64,000 nt of DNA from Streptomyces venezuelae (GTDB lineage: Bacteria > Actinomycetota > Actinomycetes > Streptomycetales > Streptomycetaceae): the NCBI RefSeq assembly GCF_008642375.1, contig NZ_CP029194.1, positions 5,511,001 to 5,575,000 of the forward strand. Direction: 5' to 3'. Of this stretch, positions 40,584 through 48,392 are shown in pieces. The translations under genes and the position numbers were made by a program. Below the pieces are notes generated by a model that was given only the letters and a program-made list of their open reading frames with translations, did not search any database and was not told the origin of the DNA. The number at the start of each line of letters is the position of its first letter. Position 1 is the first letter of the stretch.

Positions 40584-42401
40584 CTACTCGACCGTGACGG
40601 ACTTGGCCAGGTTGCGCGGCTTGTCGATGTCGCGGCCCATGGCGAGCGCCGTGTGGTAGGCGAGGAGCTGCAGCGGGATGCCCATGAGGATCGGGTCCAG
40701 CTCGTCCTCGTTCTTCGGCACGACGATGGTGTGGTCGGCCTTCGCCTGCGGCTGGTGCGCGACCGCGAGGATGCGGCCGCTGCGGGCCTTGATCTCCTCC
40801 AGGGCGGCGCGGTTCTTCTCCAGCAGGTCGTCGTCGGGGACGATCGCGACCGTCGGCAGGGCCGGCTCGATGAGGGCGAGCGGGCCGTGCTTCAGCTCGG
40901 AGGCCGGGTAGGCCTCGGCGTGGATGTAGGAGATCTCCTTCAGCTTGAGGGAGGCCTCCAGGGCCACCGGGTAGCCCCGGACGCGGCCGATGAACATCAT
41001 CGACTGGGCGCCGGCGTACTCCGCGGCGATCTTCTTGATCTCGTCCTCGGTCTCGAGGATCTCCTGGATCTGCGCGGGCAGCTTGCGCAGGCCCTCGATG
41101 ATCCGCTTGCCGTCGGTGACGGACAGGTCGCGGATGCGGCCCAGGTGCAGGGCGAGCAGCGCGAAGGCGGTGACCGTGTTGGTGAAGCACTTGGTCGAGA
41201 CGACGCAGACCTCGGGGCCGGCGTGGACGTACACGCCGCCGTCGGCCTCGCGGGCGATGGCGGAGCCGACGACGTTCACGACGCCGAGGACGCGGGCACC
41301 CTTGCGCTTGAGCTCCTGGACGGCGGCGAGCACGTCGTAGGTCTCACCGGACTGCGAGACGGCGATGTAGAGGGTGTCGGGGTCCACGACCGGGTTGCGG
41401 TAGCGGAACTCCGAGGCCGGCTCGGCGTCGGCGGGGATGCGGGCCAGGGACTCGATGAGCCCGGCGCCGATGAGGCCGGCGTGGTACGAGGTGCCGCAGC
41501 CGAGGATCTTGATGCGGCGGATGGTGCGGGCCTCGCGGGCGTCGAGGTTCAGGCCGCCCAGGTGCACGGTGGAGAAGCGGTCGTCGATCCGGCCGCGCAG
41601 CACGCGGTCGACCGCGTCGGGCTGCTCGGAGATCTCCTTGTGCATGAACGTGTCGTGGCCGCCCATGTCGTAGGAGGCGGCCTCCCACTCCACGGTCTCC
41701 GGGGTGGCGGTGGTGGACGCGCCCGAGGTCGTGTAGGTGCGGAAGTCGTCGGCCTTGAGGGTGGCCATCTCGCCGTCGTCGAGGGTGACGACCTGGCGGG
41801 TGTGGGCGATCAGGGCGGCGACGTCGGAGGCGACGAGCATCTCCTTCTCGCCGATGCCGAGGATGACCGGGGAGCCGTTGCGGGCCACCACGATGCGGTC
41901 GTTGAAGTCGGCGTGCATCACGGCGATGCCGTAGGTGCCCTCGATGACCTTGAGCGCCTCGCGGACCTTCTCCTCGAGGGTGTCGGCCTGGGAGCGGGCG
42001 ACGAGGTGGGTGATGACCTCGGTGTCCGTCTCGGAGGCGAAGACGACGCCGTCGGCCTCCAGCTTGGCGCGGAGCTCCTGGGCGTTGTCGACGATGCCGT
42101 TGTGGACGACCGCGACCTTGTTCTCGGGGTCCAGGTGCGGGTGCGAGTTCACGTCGCTGGGGGCGCCGTGCGTGGCCCAGCGGGTGTGGGCGATGCCGGT
42201 GGTGCCGGAGAAGCGCTTGGGGACGCGGGCTTCGAGGTCACGGACCCGGCCCTTGGCCTTGACCATCTTCAGGCCGGTGGCCTTCGGGCTGGTGATGACC
42301 ATGCCGGCGGAGTCGTACCCCCGGTACTCCAGACGCGCCAGGCCCTCAAGGAGCAGGGGGGCGACGTCGCGCTTTCCGATGTAACCGACAATTCCGCACA
42401 T
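40584..42401 (-). CDS. glmS: Glutamine-fructose-6-phosphate aminotransferase
   Basis: 605 aa. N-terminal glutaminase: the catalytic Cys2 in MCGIVGYIG, then RLEYRGYDSAG and HTRWATHGAPSD. Two SIS domains follow with LGCGTSYHAGLI and VSQSGETYDVLAAV, and the C-terminal LAKSVTVE closure. It makes GlcN-6-P for cell wall. In S. coelicolor a second glmS (glmS2) sits at this position near adpA and hex, so this may be that paralogue. It is probably co-transcribed with the small upstream gene 42466-42744. The dre at 42832 lies in their common upstream region, linking GlcN-6-P synthesis to the DasR effector. Confidence 0.96.
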   Translation of the reverse strand: MCGIVGYIGKRDVAPLLLEGLARLEYRGYDSAGMVITSPKATGLKMVKAKGRVRDLEARVPKRFSGTTGIAHTRWATHGAPSDVNSHPHLDPENKVAVVHNGIVDNAQELRAKLEADGVVFASETDTEVITHLVARSQADTLEEKVREALKVIEGTYGIAVMHADFNDRIVVARNGSPVILGIGEKEMLVASDVAALIAHTRQVVTLDDGEMATLKADDFRTYTTSGASTTATPETVEWEAASYDMGGHDTFMHKEISEQPDAVDRVLRGRIDDRFSTVHLGGLNLDAREARTIRRIKILGCGTSYHAGLIGAGLIESLARIPADAEPASEFRYRNPVVDPDTLYIAVSQSGETYDVLAAVQELKRKGARVLGVVNVVGSAIAREADGGVYVHAGPEVCVVSTKCFTNTVTAFALLALHLGRIRDLSVTDGKRIIEGLRKLPAQIQEILETEDEIKKIAAEYAGAQSMMFIGRVRGYPVALEASLKLKEISYIHAEAYPASELKHGPLALIEPALPTVAIVPDDDLLEKNRAALEEIKARSGRILAVAHQPQAKADHTIVVPKNEDELDPILMGIPLQLLAYHTALAMGRDIDKPRNLAKSVTVE

Positions 42402-42465
42402 AAAGGTGAAACCCCTCCAGGTTGGTGATGGTGCTCGCCGAGTTCGTCTGCGATGCGTCCGTGAA

Positions 42466-42744
42466 TCAGCCGTAGACGATGCGGCGCAGCTGTCGGAGCG
42501 AGAGCTCCGGTGGCGCCACGGCCCGGTGTGGCAGCTCCGCCGCGATCCGTTCGAAGATCTCGGCGTTCACGGCCCCGCCGGACTGCAGTTCGCGGTGGCG
42601 GCGGCGGACGAACTCCTCGGTCGTCTCGTCGAAGTACGCCAGCACGTCGAGCACCACCCGGGCGGCCTCACCGCGCTGGAGCGCGGTGCTGCGGACCAGA
42701 TGGTCGACGAGGTCGTCGTGCGACGGGCGGCGTTCGAGCACCCG
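42466..42744 (-). CDS. Small conserved protein upstream of glmS
   Basis: 92 aa from GTG 42744 (a TTG at 42777 would add 11 residues; neither start has a clear ribosome site). Helical and charged: LERRPSHDDLVDHLVRSTAL, AARVVLDVLAYFDETTEEFV, ELPHRAVAPPELSLRQLRRIVYG. The function is unknown. A 64-nt gap to glmS suggests one operon. Confidence 0.65.
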   Translation of the reverse strand, partial: RVLERRPSHDDLVDHLVRSTALQRGEAARVVLDVLAYFDETTEEFVRRRHRELQSGGAVNAEIFERIAAELPHRAVAPPELSLRQLRRIVYG

Positions 42745-42780
42745 TGAATACTGAGGGGTTCCCCCCGCTCTTCGCAAGAA

Positions 42781-42802
42781 TCCTGCCCGAAATCGGGCAG
42801 GA
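42781..42802. promoter_or_regulatory. Perfect hairpin/palindrome between glmS unit and dre
   Basis: TCCTGCCCG-AAAT-CGGGCAGGA has a 9-bp stem and a 4-nt loop. It lies in a divergent promoter region, where a terminator is not expected. It could be an operator or a leader hairpin of the glmS unit. Confidence 0.4.
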
Positions 42803-42831
42803 GCGGCCTGGTCGGCGTCCTGGGTGCGGAT

Positions 42832-42847
42832 ATTGGTCCAGACCTTG
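42832..42847. promoter_or_regulatory. dre (DasR operator) between glmS unit and GH20 gene
   Basis: ATTGGTCCAGACCTTG has the core TGGTCCAGACC. It lies 84 nt before the GH20 start and 88 nt before the start of the small gene ahead of glmS, so one site can serve both directions. Confidence 0.75.
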
Positions 42848-42930
42848 ACCCGAAGTGATGGTGGCGGTACGCATGGTTGCCAAATGGATATATGACCCGA
42901 AGACGTGTGTGTCGATCACCGAAGGGGACC

Positions 42931-44559
42931 ATGCCCGTGAGTCAGCGCCGAAGGATTCCTCGCCTCATCGGATCACTCCTCCTGGTCGCCACCGCCGGGG
43001 TCGGCTGCGGCGAGGCCAGAGCCGCCGGCGGCACCGACGGCAAGGCGGCCGCCGCCGAACCCGAGGTCCGCCCGCTCGGCCGCATCATCCCCGTACCCGC
43101 CTCCGTCGCCCCCGAGGGCGAGCCGTACACCCTCACCGAGGCCACCCGCATCGGCATCGACGAGACCTCCCGCGAGTCCCGGGCCGTCGGCCGCTACCTC
43201 GCCGGCCTCCTCCGCCCCGCCACCGGCTTCCCGCTGCACATCGTCGACGAGGACGCGGCCCGCGGCGGCATCCGCCTCCGCCTCGACCGCGAGGAGACCG
43301 GGCTCGGCGACGAGGGCTACCGCCTCCGCTCGGCCCCCGACGGCGTCACCCTCACCGCCCGCACCCCCGCCGGCCTCTTCCGCGGCGTCCAGACCCTCCG
43401 CCAGCAGCTGCCCTCCGCCGTCGAGCGCCGCACCGTCCAGCAGGGCCCCTGGAAGATCGCGGGCGGCACGATCACCGACACCCCGCGCTACGCCTACCGG
43501 GGCGCCATGCTCGACGTCGCCCGCCACTTCTTCACCGTCGACGAGGTGAAGCGGTTCATCGACCAGCTCGCCCTCTACAAGATCAACACCCTGCATCTGC
43601 ACCTCTCCGACGACCAGGGCTGGCGCATCGCCGTCGACTCCTGGCCCCGGCTCACCACCCACGGCGGCTCCACCGAGGTCGGCGGCGGCCCCGGCGGCTT
43701 CTACACGAAGGAGGAGTACAAGGAGATCGTGCGGTACGCGGCCTCCCGCTACCAGGAGGTCGTCCCCGAGATCGACGTGCCCGGCCACACCTTCGCGGCC
43801 CTCTCCTCGTACGCCGAGCTCAACTGCGACGGCGTCGCCCCGCCCCTCTACACCGGCATCAAGGTCGGCCTCAGCTCCCTCTGCGTCCCCAAGGACGTCA
43901 CGTACGACTTCGTCGACGACGTGATCCGCGAGATCGCCGCGCTCACCCCCGGCCGCTACATCCACATCGGCGGCGACGAGGCCCACTCCACCAGCCACGC
44001 CGACTACGTGACCTTCATGGACAAGGTGCAGCCGCTCGTCGGCAAGTACGGCAAGACGGTCGTCGGCTGGCACCAGCTGACCGGCACGAAGCCCGTCGAG
44101 GGCGCCCTCGTCCAGTACTGGGGCCTCGACCGCACCCCCCTCGCCGAGAAGGAACGCGTCGCCGCCGCCGCGCGGGACGGCGCCGGGCTGATCCTCTCGC
44201 CCGCCGACCGCTCCTACCTCGACATGAAGTACACGAAGGACACGAAGCTCGGCCTCGCCTGGGCCGGCACGGTCGAGGTCCGGCGCTCGTACGACTGGGA
44301 CCCGGCGACGTACCTCGCGGGAGCCCCGGCCGACGCCGTCCGGGGCATCGAGGCCCCGCTGTGGACGGAGACCCTGGCGACGACGGACGACCTGGATGTC
44401 ATGGCCTTCCCGCGTCTGCCGGGCCTGGCGGAGGTGGGTTGGTCCCCGGCGGAGACCCACGACTGGGACACGTACAAGGTGCGTCTCGCGGAACAGGCCC
44501 CGCGCTTTGACGCGATGGGCGTCGCCTATTACCGCTCGCCGCAGGTGCCCTGGGAGTAG
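42931..44559 (+). CDS. Secreted GH20 beta-N-acetylhexosaminidase
   Basis: 542 aa from ATG 42931, with GAAGGGGA upstream. A signal peptide with lipobox-like AGVGC (about residue 27) suggests a lipoprotein. A GH20b domain (about 45-170) precedes the catalytic barrel: KINTLHLHLSDDQGWRI, VVPEIDVPGH, and the catalytic pair Asp349-Glu350 in IHIGGDEAHS; WTETLATTDDLD and FPRLPGLAEVGW follow. It releases GlcNAc from chito-oligosaccharides made by the chitinases. The dre upstream predicts DasR repression. The position between glmS and des fits S. coelicolor SCO2786. Confidence 0.94.
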   Translation: MPVSQRRRIPRLIGSLLLVATAGVGCGEARAAGGTDGKAAAAEPEVRPLGRIIPVPASVAPEGEPYTLTEATRIGIDETSRESRAVGRYLAGLLRPATGFPLHIVDEDAARGGIRLRLDREETGLGDEGYRLRSAPDGVTLTARTPAGLFRGVQTLRQQLPSAVERRTVQQGPWKIAGGTITDTPRYAYRGAMLDVARHFFTVDEVKRFIDQLALYKINTLHLHLSDDQGWRIAVDSWPRLTTHGGSTEVGGGPGGFYTKEEYKEIVRYAASRYQEVVPEIDVPGHTFAALSSYAELNCDGVAPPLYTGIKVGLSSLCVPKDVTYDFVDDVIREIAALTPGRYIHIGGDEAHSTSHADYVTFMDKVQPLVGKYGKTVVGWHQLTGTKPVEGALVQYWGLDRTPLAEKERVAAAARDGAGLILSPADRSYLDMKYTKDTKLGLAWAGTVEVRRSYDWDPATYLAGAPADAVRGIEAPLWTETLATTDDLDVMAFPRLPGLAEVGWSPAETHDWDTYKVRLAEQAPRFDAMGVAYYRSPQVPWE

Positions 44560-44624
44560 GGCGGAGTTCGGCCGGGTGGCGGGCTCGCCGCGCGCGGCCG
44601 GGAGTTGCTGCGGAGACTGGCGGC

Positions 44625-45617
44625 ATGTCCGTGCCGCCAGGGGAACCGCCCCAGCCAGCGCCTGCGCCGCCGGGGGAACCGCCCCAGCCGGCGCCCGCGC
44701 CGCCGAGGGAGCCGTCCCAGCCGGCGCCCGCGCCGCAGAGGTCGACGCTCTTCGACAAGGCGGCCTACATCGTGGCGCCGGGGACCGCTGTCATCGGCCT
44801 GCTGTACTACTTCGGCAGCCTGTACGTCGACACCTATTACGCGACCTTCGGCGTGCCGGCGGCCGACCTCCAGCTGTCCGTCCAGTCCTACCTGGCCAAG
44901 AGCCCGGACGCGGTCTTCGGCGCGGTGTGGTTCCTGCTGATCTGCGGACTGGTCGTGCTGCTGGTGCTCGGCCGGCTCGGACACACGCTGGCCCGCCCCG
45001 GGAAGGAGCTTCGGCGCCGCGCGGTGTGCCGGGTGCTCCTTGTCGTCGGCCTGTTCCTGGCGCTGCTGGGATTTCCGGTCTTCTTCGGACTGCGCATCTG
45101 GCTCCCCCTCCCCATGAGCTGGTGGTGGAGACCGTTCGTCCCGCCCTTCCTGGTGGCTCTGGGTGCCACTCTGGCGTTCTTCGCCGTGCGGCAGCGTCTT
45201 CAGCGGAGCGAGGACGAGCGGCGTGAGGGGACCGCCGAGCGGATGTGGTCCGCGGGCGGCGCCCTGCTGATCGGGTTGCTGGCCATGAGCCTGTTCTTCG
45301 GTGTGAGCCAGTACGTGGCCGCGGGCGCGGCGACCAAGGCCCGGGCGGCCATCGAAGCGGGCAACGAGAAGAGCCTGCCGGTGGTGGTCTATTCGCGCAT
45401 CCCGGTCGCGCACGACGCGAGGGGCATCACGTACAAGGACCTGGGCACCGCCAAGGCCCCGTACCGGCATCGGTACACCGGATTCCGCCTGCTCGTGAAG
45501 TCTCCGGCCCGCTTCTACCTGGTCTCCCATGAAACGCGGGACATGAATCAGTACATGACGGTCGTGCTGCCCGACGACGACACCGTGCGCGTGGCGCTGA
45601 CCTCGGCCGTCAAGTGA
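44625..45617 (+). CDS. Multi-pass membrane protein with Pro-rich N-terminal repeats
   Basis: 330 aa from ATG 44625, with GGAGACTGG upstream. The first 38 residues are three PPGEPPQPAPA-type repeats. Four membrane segments follow (about 48-68, 98-116, 132-152, 165-185) and perhaps a fifth (about 208-228), then a roughly 95-residue polar domain (SLPVVVYSRIPVAHD, YRHRYTGFRLLVKS) outside or at the membrane. I do not recognise a family. It converges with the lipoprotein gene and the two overlap by 8 bp. Confidence 0.7.
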   Translation: MSVPPGEPPQPAPAPPGEPPQPAPAPPREPSQPAPAPQRSTLFDKAAYIVAPGTAVIGLLYYFGSLYVDTYYATFGVPAADLQLSVQSYLAKSPDAVFGAVWFLLICGLVVLLVLGRLGHTLARPGKELRRRAVCRVLLVVGLFLALLGFPVFFGLRIWLPLPMSWWWRPFVPPFLVALGATLAFFAVRQRLQRSEDERREGTAERMWSAGGALLIGLLAMSLFFGVSQYVAAGAATKARAAIEAGNEKSLPVVVYSRIPVAHDARGITYKDLGTAKAPYRHRYTGFRLLVKSPARFYLVSHETRDMNQYMTVVLPDDDTVRVALTSAVK

Positions 45618-46290
45618 CCTCGGACTCGGGCTCGGGCTGGGGCTCGGTCTCGATCGGGGTCGGCTCGGTGGTGGGCTCGGGCTGCTCGGGCGTCTCGGTG
45701 GTGGGCTCGGGCTGCTCGGGCGTCTCGGTGGTCGGTGAGGGCTCGGGCGTCTCGGTGGTGGGGGAGGGCTCGTCCCCCACCGCCTCGCCGGAGAAGGGCA
45801 CGGTGATCGTCTCGCCCTGTGAAGTCTCGACGGTCAGCACTCCGGAGTAGGACCCTGCCTTGTACGGCACGAACCGGAAGTCCAGCTCGCACTCCTCGCC
45901 GGGGTCCAGCGTGCCGGTGCAGCTGCCGAGACCCACCGTCGCTTCCCCCATAGCCGGGTCGTCGACGAGCGCCCGTGGAATCGCGAGATTCATGGGCCGG
46001 TCGGAGGCGCTGGCGACCTTCACCTCCCCGCCCGCCGATTCGCCCACCTTGGCGGTCGGCACGTCGATCGGGGCGGACTGACCGCCTGCGCCCTTTCCAG
46101 GGAACAGCGACCCGATCGTTTCGCCCGAGTCCGAGGCCGCCGACGACTCGTCCGCGGCCCCCGTTGCCTCCACCGTCTCCGTCGGACCGTCCTTCGGCGC
46201 GCCTCCGGCCTCGCTCCCGCAGGCCGCCGACGCGGCGAGGGCCACGACCACTGCTGTTCCGGCGAGGCCACGGGCGATTCGAGTCAGCAT
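45610..46290 (-). CDS. Lipoprotein with beta-sandwich domain and Glu/Pro/Thr tail
   Basis: 226 aa from ATG 46290, with GGAGG 8 nt upstream. Lipobox AASAAC places the modified Cys at residue 24. An acidic linker leads to a beta-sandwich (about 80-180; GEVKVASASDRPMNLAIP, CTGTLDPGEECELDFRFVP, YSGVLTVETSQGETITVPFSG). This looks like the Ig-like choice-of-anchor or HYDIN-type domain. The tail repeats TTETPEQPEP several times. It is a surface protein of unknown role. Confidence 0.75.
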   Translation of the reverse strand: MLTRIARGLAGTAVVVALAASAACGSEAGGAPKDGPTETVEATGAADESSAASDSGETIGSLFPGKGAGGQSAPIDVPTAKVGESAGGEVKVASASDRPMNLAIPRALVDDPAMGEATVGLGSCTGTLDPGEECELDFRFVPYKAGSYSGVLTVETSQGETITVPFSGEAVGDEPSPTTETPEPSPTTETPEQPEPTTETPEQPEPTTEPTPIETEPQPEPESEVT

Positions 46291-46433
46291 GGCGTCAGAC
46301 CTCCGCTCCCGGCCGGTGGACCCCGGCTCGTGGCCAACCTGCCATAGCGACGCTGGGTAGTCGACGAGATGGGTCGGTGACACAGCGTGATCACCTGATC
46401 GGAGGGGAGAGCGGTGCGGTCCGGACATGCGGA

Positions 46434-46464
46434 ACGCCCGGCCGGGGAAGCCCTGGCCGGGCGT
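46434..46464. terminator. Terminator downstream of the DUF397 gene
   Basis: A 14-bp stem with one mismatch (46434-46447 with 46451-46464) and a tiny loop ends the minus-strand XRE/DUF397 transcript. Confidence 0.75.
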
Positions 46465-46482
46465 CTCGCGTGAGTGAGGCGG

Positions 46483-46692
46483 TCAGGCGGCGCCGAGTCC
46501 GCCGTTCCTGACGCCCGCCACGAAGGTGGTGAAGGCGGAGGCGGTGACGTCGAGGACGGCGCCGGTGGGGCGCTTGGAGTCGCGTACGGGGACGGTGCCG
46601 CGCGAGGCGACGAGGTTGGTGGCGACCTCGACGCAGTTGCCGCCGTTGTTGCTGTAGGAGGACTTGAACCAGCGGGGGGATTCGGTCGTCAC
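46483..46692 (-). CDS. DUF397 protein
   Basis: 69 aa from GTG 46692. The family signature is complete: PRWFKSSYSNNGGNCVEVA, VPVRDSKRP and AFTTFVAGVRNG. It overlaps the stop of the XRE gene by 4 bp (GTGA). DUF397 proteins are the small partners of XRE/DUF5753 regulators in Streptomyces, often near developmental genes; they have been likened to antitoxins. It probably modulates the adjacent regulator. Confidence 0.95.
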   Translation of the reverse strand: MTTESPRWFKSSYSNNGGNCVEVATNLVASRGTVPVRDSKRPTGAVLDVTASAFTTFVAGVRNGGLGAA

Positions 46693-47528
46693 GAGATGCC
46701 CTTTCGCGCTTCTTGGATCACGGCCACGGATTCTGCCTGGGAGAGCGATGCGGCCTGAAGCTGATGGTAGGCCGTCAACATGGGCACCACAGACGGCATT
46801 TCCCGGTCGAAGTGACCCTGCGTCTGCGACTCGGCGTAGCCCACCACAGCCCGGTCGGCGAGGGTGAGCAGGTTGACGGGCAGGTCGAACGTGCGGCGCT
46901 CCCCGATGGCGTAGGGGGCGATCTGGAGCAGCGCATGGGGGCGGTCGGCGAACTCGACGAGCCGTTCCAGTTGGGCGTCCATCACCCTCTGGCCTCCGAT
47001 GGGCCGCCGGATGCAGCTCTCGTCCATCACCAGGAAGACCATGGGCGGCTGATCCCGCTCCAGCGCTGCTTGACGCGCCGCCAGGAACGCGACGCGCTCG
47101 TCGGCCTGGTCGGGGGTGATCGCTCCCCGCTTCACGGCGCTGTTCGCCAGTACCCGCGCGTACTCCGGTGTCTGCAGCAGGCCGGGGACGATCCCGATCT
47201 CGAACAGTCTGATCTCGACCGCCCGGCCCTCGTAGCCGACGTACTCCGGAAAGCCCTCCAGCAGCACGCCGTGCCTCAGGTCCCGCCACTCGCGTTCGAG
47301 CGACTCCCCGGTCCCGGCGATGCCGAAGACCTGGTCGGCCTTGCGCGAGAACGGCAGGGTCGGCGGTTTGCGGCAGGTTTCCACGGCGGAGATGTGCTGG
47401 CTGGTGCACCCCATCGGCCCGGCCAGGTCCTCCTGGGTCCAGCCCCGTTGCTCCCGCAGCCTGCGCAGATGGGCTCCGTAGGCGGCTCGCGGACTGGAAT
47501 CCGGGCGTAATTCCTTGCGGTTGACCAC
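46689..47528 (-). CDS. XRE-family regulator with DUF5753 domain
   Basis: 279 aa from GTG 47528. The HTH (about 14-70) reads YGAHLRRLREQRGWTQEDLA then CTSQHISAVETCRKPPTLPF. The DUF5753 domain (about 90-275) has IRLFEIGIVPGLLQTPEYAR, VFLVMDESCIRRPIGG and LQIAPYAIG. It is coupled to the DUF397 gene. WhiJ- and BldB-type loci have this arrangement. The 16-bp palindrome at 47593, between it and the divergent gene, is a likely operator. Confidence 0.93.
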   Translation of the reverse strand: MVNRKELRPDSSPRAAYGAHLRRLREQRGWTQEDLAGPMGCTSQHISAVETCRKPPTLPFSRKADQVFGIAGTGESLEREWRDLRHGVLLEGFPEYVGYEGRAVEIRLFEIGIVPGLLQTPEYARVLANSAVKRGAITPDQADERVAFLAARQAALERDQPPMVFLVMDESCIRRPIGGQRVMDAQLERLVEFADRPHALLQIAPYAIGERRTFDLPVNLLTLADRAVVGYAESQTQGHFDREMPSVVPMLTAYHQLQAASLSQAESVAVIQEARKGIS

Positions 47529-47592
47529 AACTCATCCTTCGGATCGGGCTAGTTGAAGGCAAGTCGACTGTAGGTCACTCTGGGCACCCCTG

Positions 47593-47608
47593 GTAGTGGA
47601 TCCACTAC
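47593..47608. promoter_or_regulatory. Perfect 16-bp palindrome, putative operator
   Basis: GTAGTGGATCCACTAC lies 14 nt upstream of GTG 47623 and 64 nt upstream of the XRE start. It could block both divergent promoters. Confidence 0.65.
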
Positions 47609-47622
47609 GGAGAGGAGCGGTC

Positions 47623-48060
47623 GTGCCCGTACACAGTGTCCCCCCGCCCCCGGAACCACCCGCCGCCGGCGCGTTCGTGGCCGATACCGGCAGTGGCGGG
47701 TCGCGGCTCGGCAGGGTGTCGCGCTGTCAGGCCGGGCGGGTCTATCTGCGTCCTCCCGGCGGCGGCGCCGAGTGGGGCGTCTCGCCCGAGGACTTGCGCG
47801 CGCCCACCGAGGGCGAGTGGTCGACGATCCGGATCCTCACCACGCCCGTACCCGCCACGCTCGTCCTCTCCGCCGACCACGGGCTCCGCCCCCGGCCCGA
47901 GCCGGTTCCGGGGTGTGCGTCGTGTGCTCACCTCGTCGAGTGGTTCGACCGGTACATGGGGACGGGGCCGCTCCACGACGAATCCGCCGCCGTGGACTGC
48001 GTGGTGGAGATCCGCAACCACCCGCACGACCCGCCGAAGATGCGGATCGAGCGGCCGTGA
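47623..48060 (+). CDS. Conserved Streptomyces hypothetical protein, 145 aa
   Basis: GTG 47623 is preceded by GGAGAGGAG. The protein has a Pro-rich start, a small beta domain (ADTGSGGSRLGRVSRCQAGRVYL then PPGGGAEWGVSPEDLR), and a Cys/His region (GCASCAHLVEWFDRYMGTGP, DCVVEIRNHPHD) that might bind a metal. No function is known to me. It is divergent from the XRE regulator and overlaps the next gene by 4 bp, so the two form a regulated pair. Confidence 0.75.
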   Translation: MPVHSVPPPPEPPAAGAFVADTGSGGSRLGRVSRCQAGRVYLRPPGGGAEWGVSPEDLRAPTEGEWSTIRILTTPVPATLVLSADHGLRPRPEPVPGCASCAHLVEWFDRYMGTGPLHDESAAVDCVVEIRNHPHDPPKMRIERP

Positions 48061-48392
48061 CGAAGGCGCCGGTGGAGGTGCCCGTCATGTGCCGGATCGA
48101 CCCGCATCCCCTGGGGGAGACCGTCGGGACGGCCCGTTGTCTGGACGGTGGGTGCGCTTGGGAGGCGCAGCCCACCGCCGAGCCGCCGGGCGTGAACGTC
48201 GAATGCCTGGCGCACGCCCTCGCGACCGGGCACGACACCTTCGCCGTGACGGTCGAGTACGTCGCCCTGGTGACGGGTGGCGTGGACCGGGCCGTCTTCC
48301 CGCCGGTGGGTCAGAAGGCGCCGTTGAGGCCCCACCACTCGCCGTTGTTCAGGGTGCCGGCCGCGAAGGCGCCGGTGCCGAGACCTCGGTAG
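48057..48392 (+). CDS. Small DUF7848-like protein, possibly with a displaced C-terminus
   Basis: 111 aa from GTG 48057 (GTGA overlap with the previous stop). The core reads MCRIDPHPLGETVGTARCLDGGC, best split as RIDPHPLGETVG and ARCLDGGCAWEA, then VNVECLAHALATGHDTFAV. Two Cys and a later Cys-x2-His could form a zinc site. The last 27 residues (from about PPVGQKAPLRPHH) overlap the opposite-strand FG-GAP gene by 82 bp and have low coding quality. The natural end may have been lost when that gene became adjacent. Confidence 0.65.
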   Translation: MTKAPVEVPVMCRIDPHPLGETVGTARCLDGGCAWEAQPTAEPPGVNVECLAHALATGHDTFAVTVEYVALVTGGVDRAVFPPVGQKAPLRPHHSPLFRVPAAKAPVPRPR

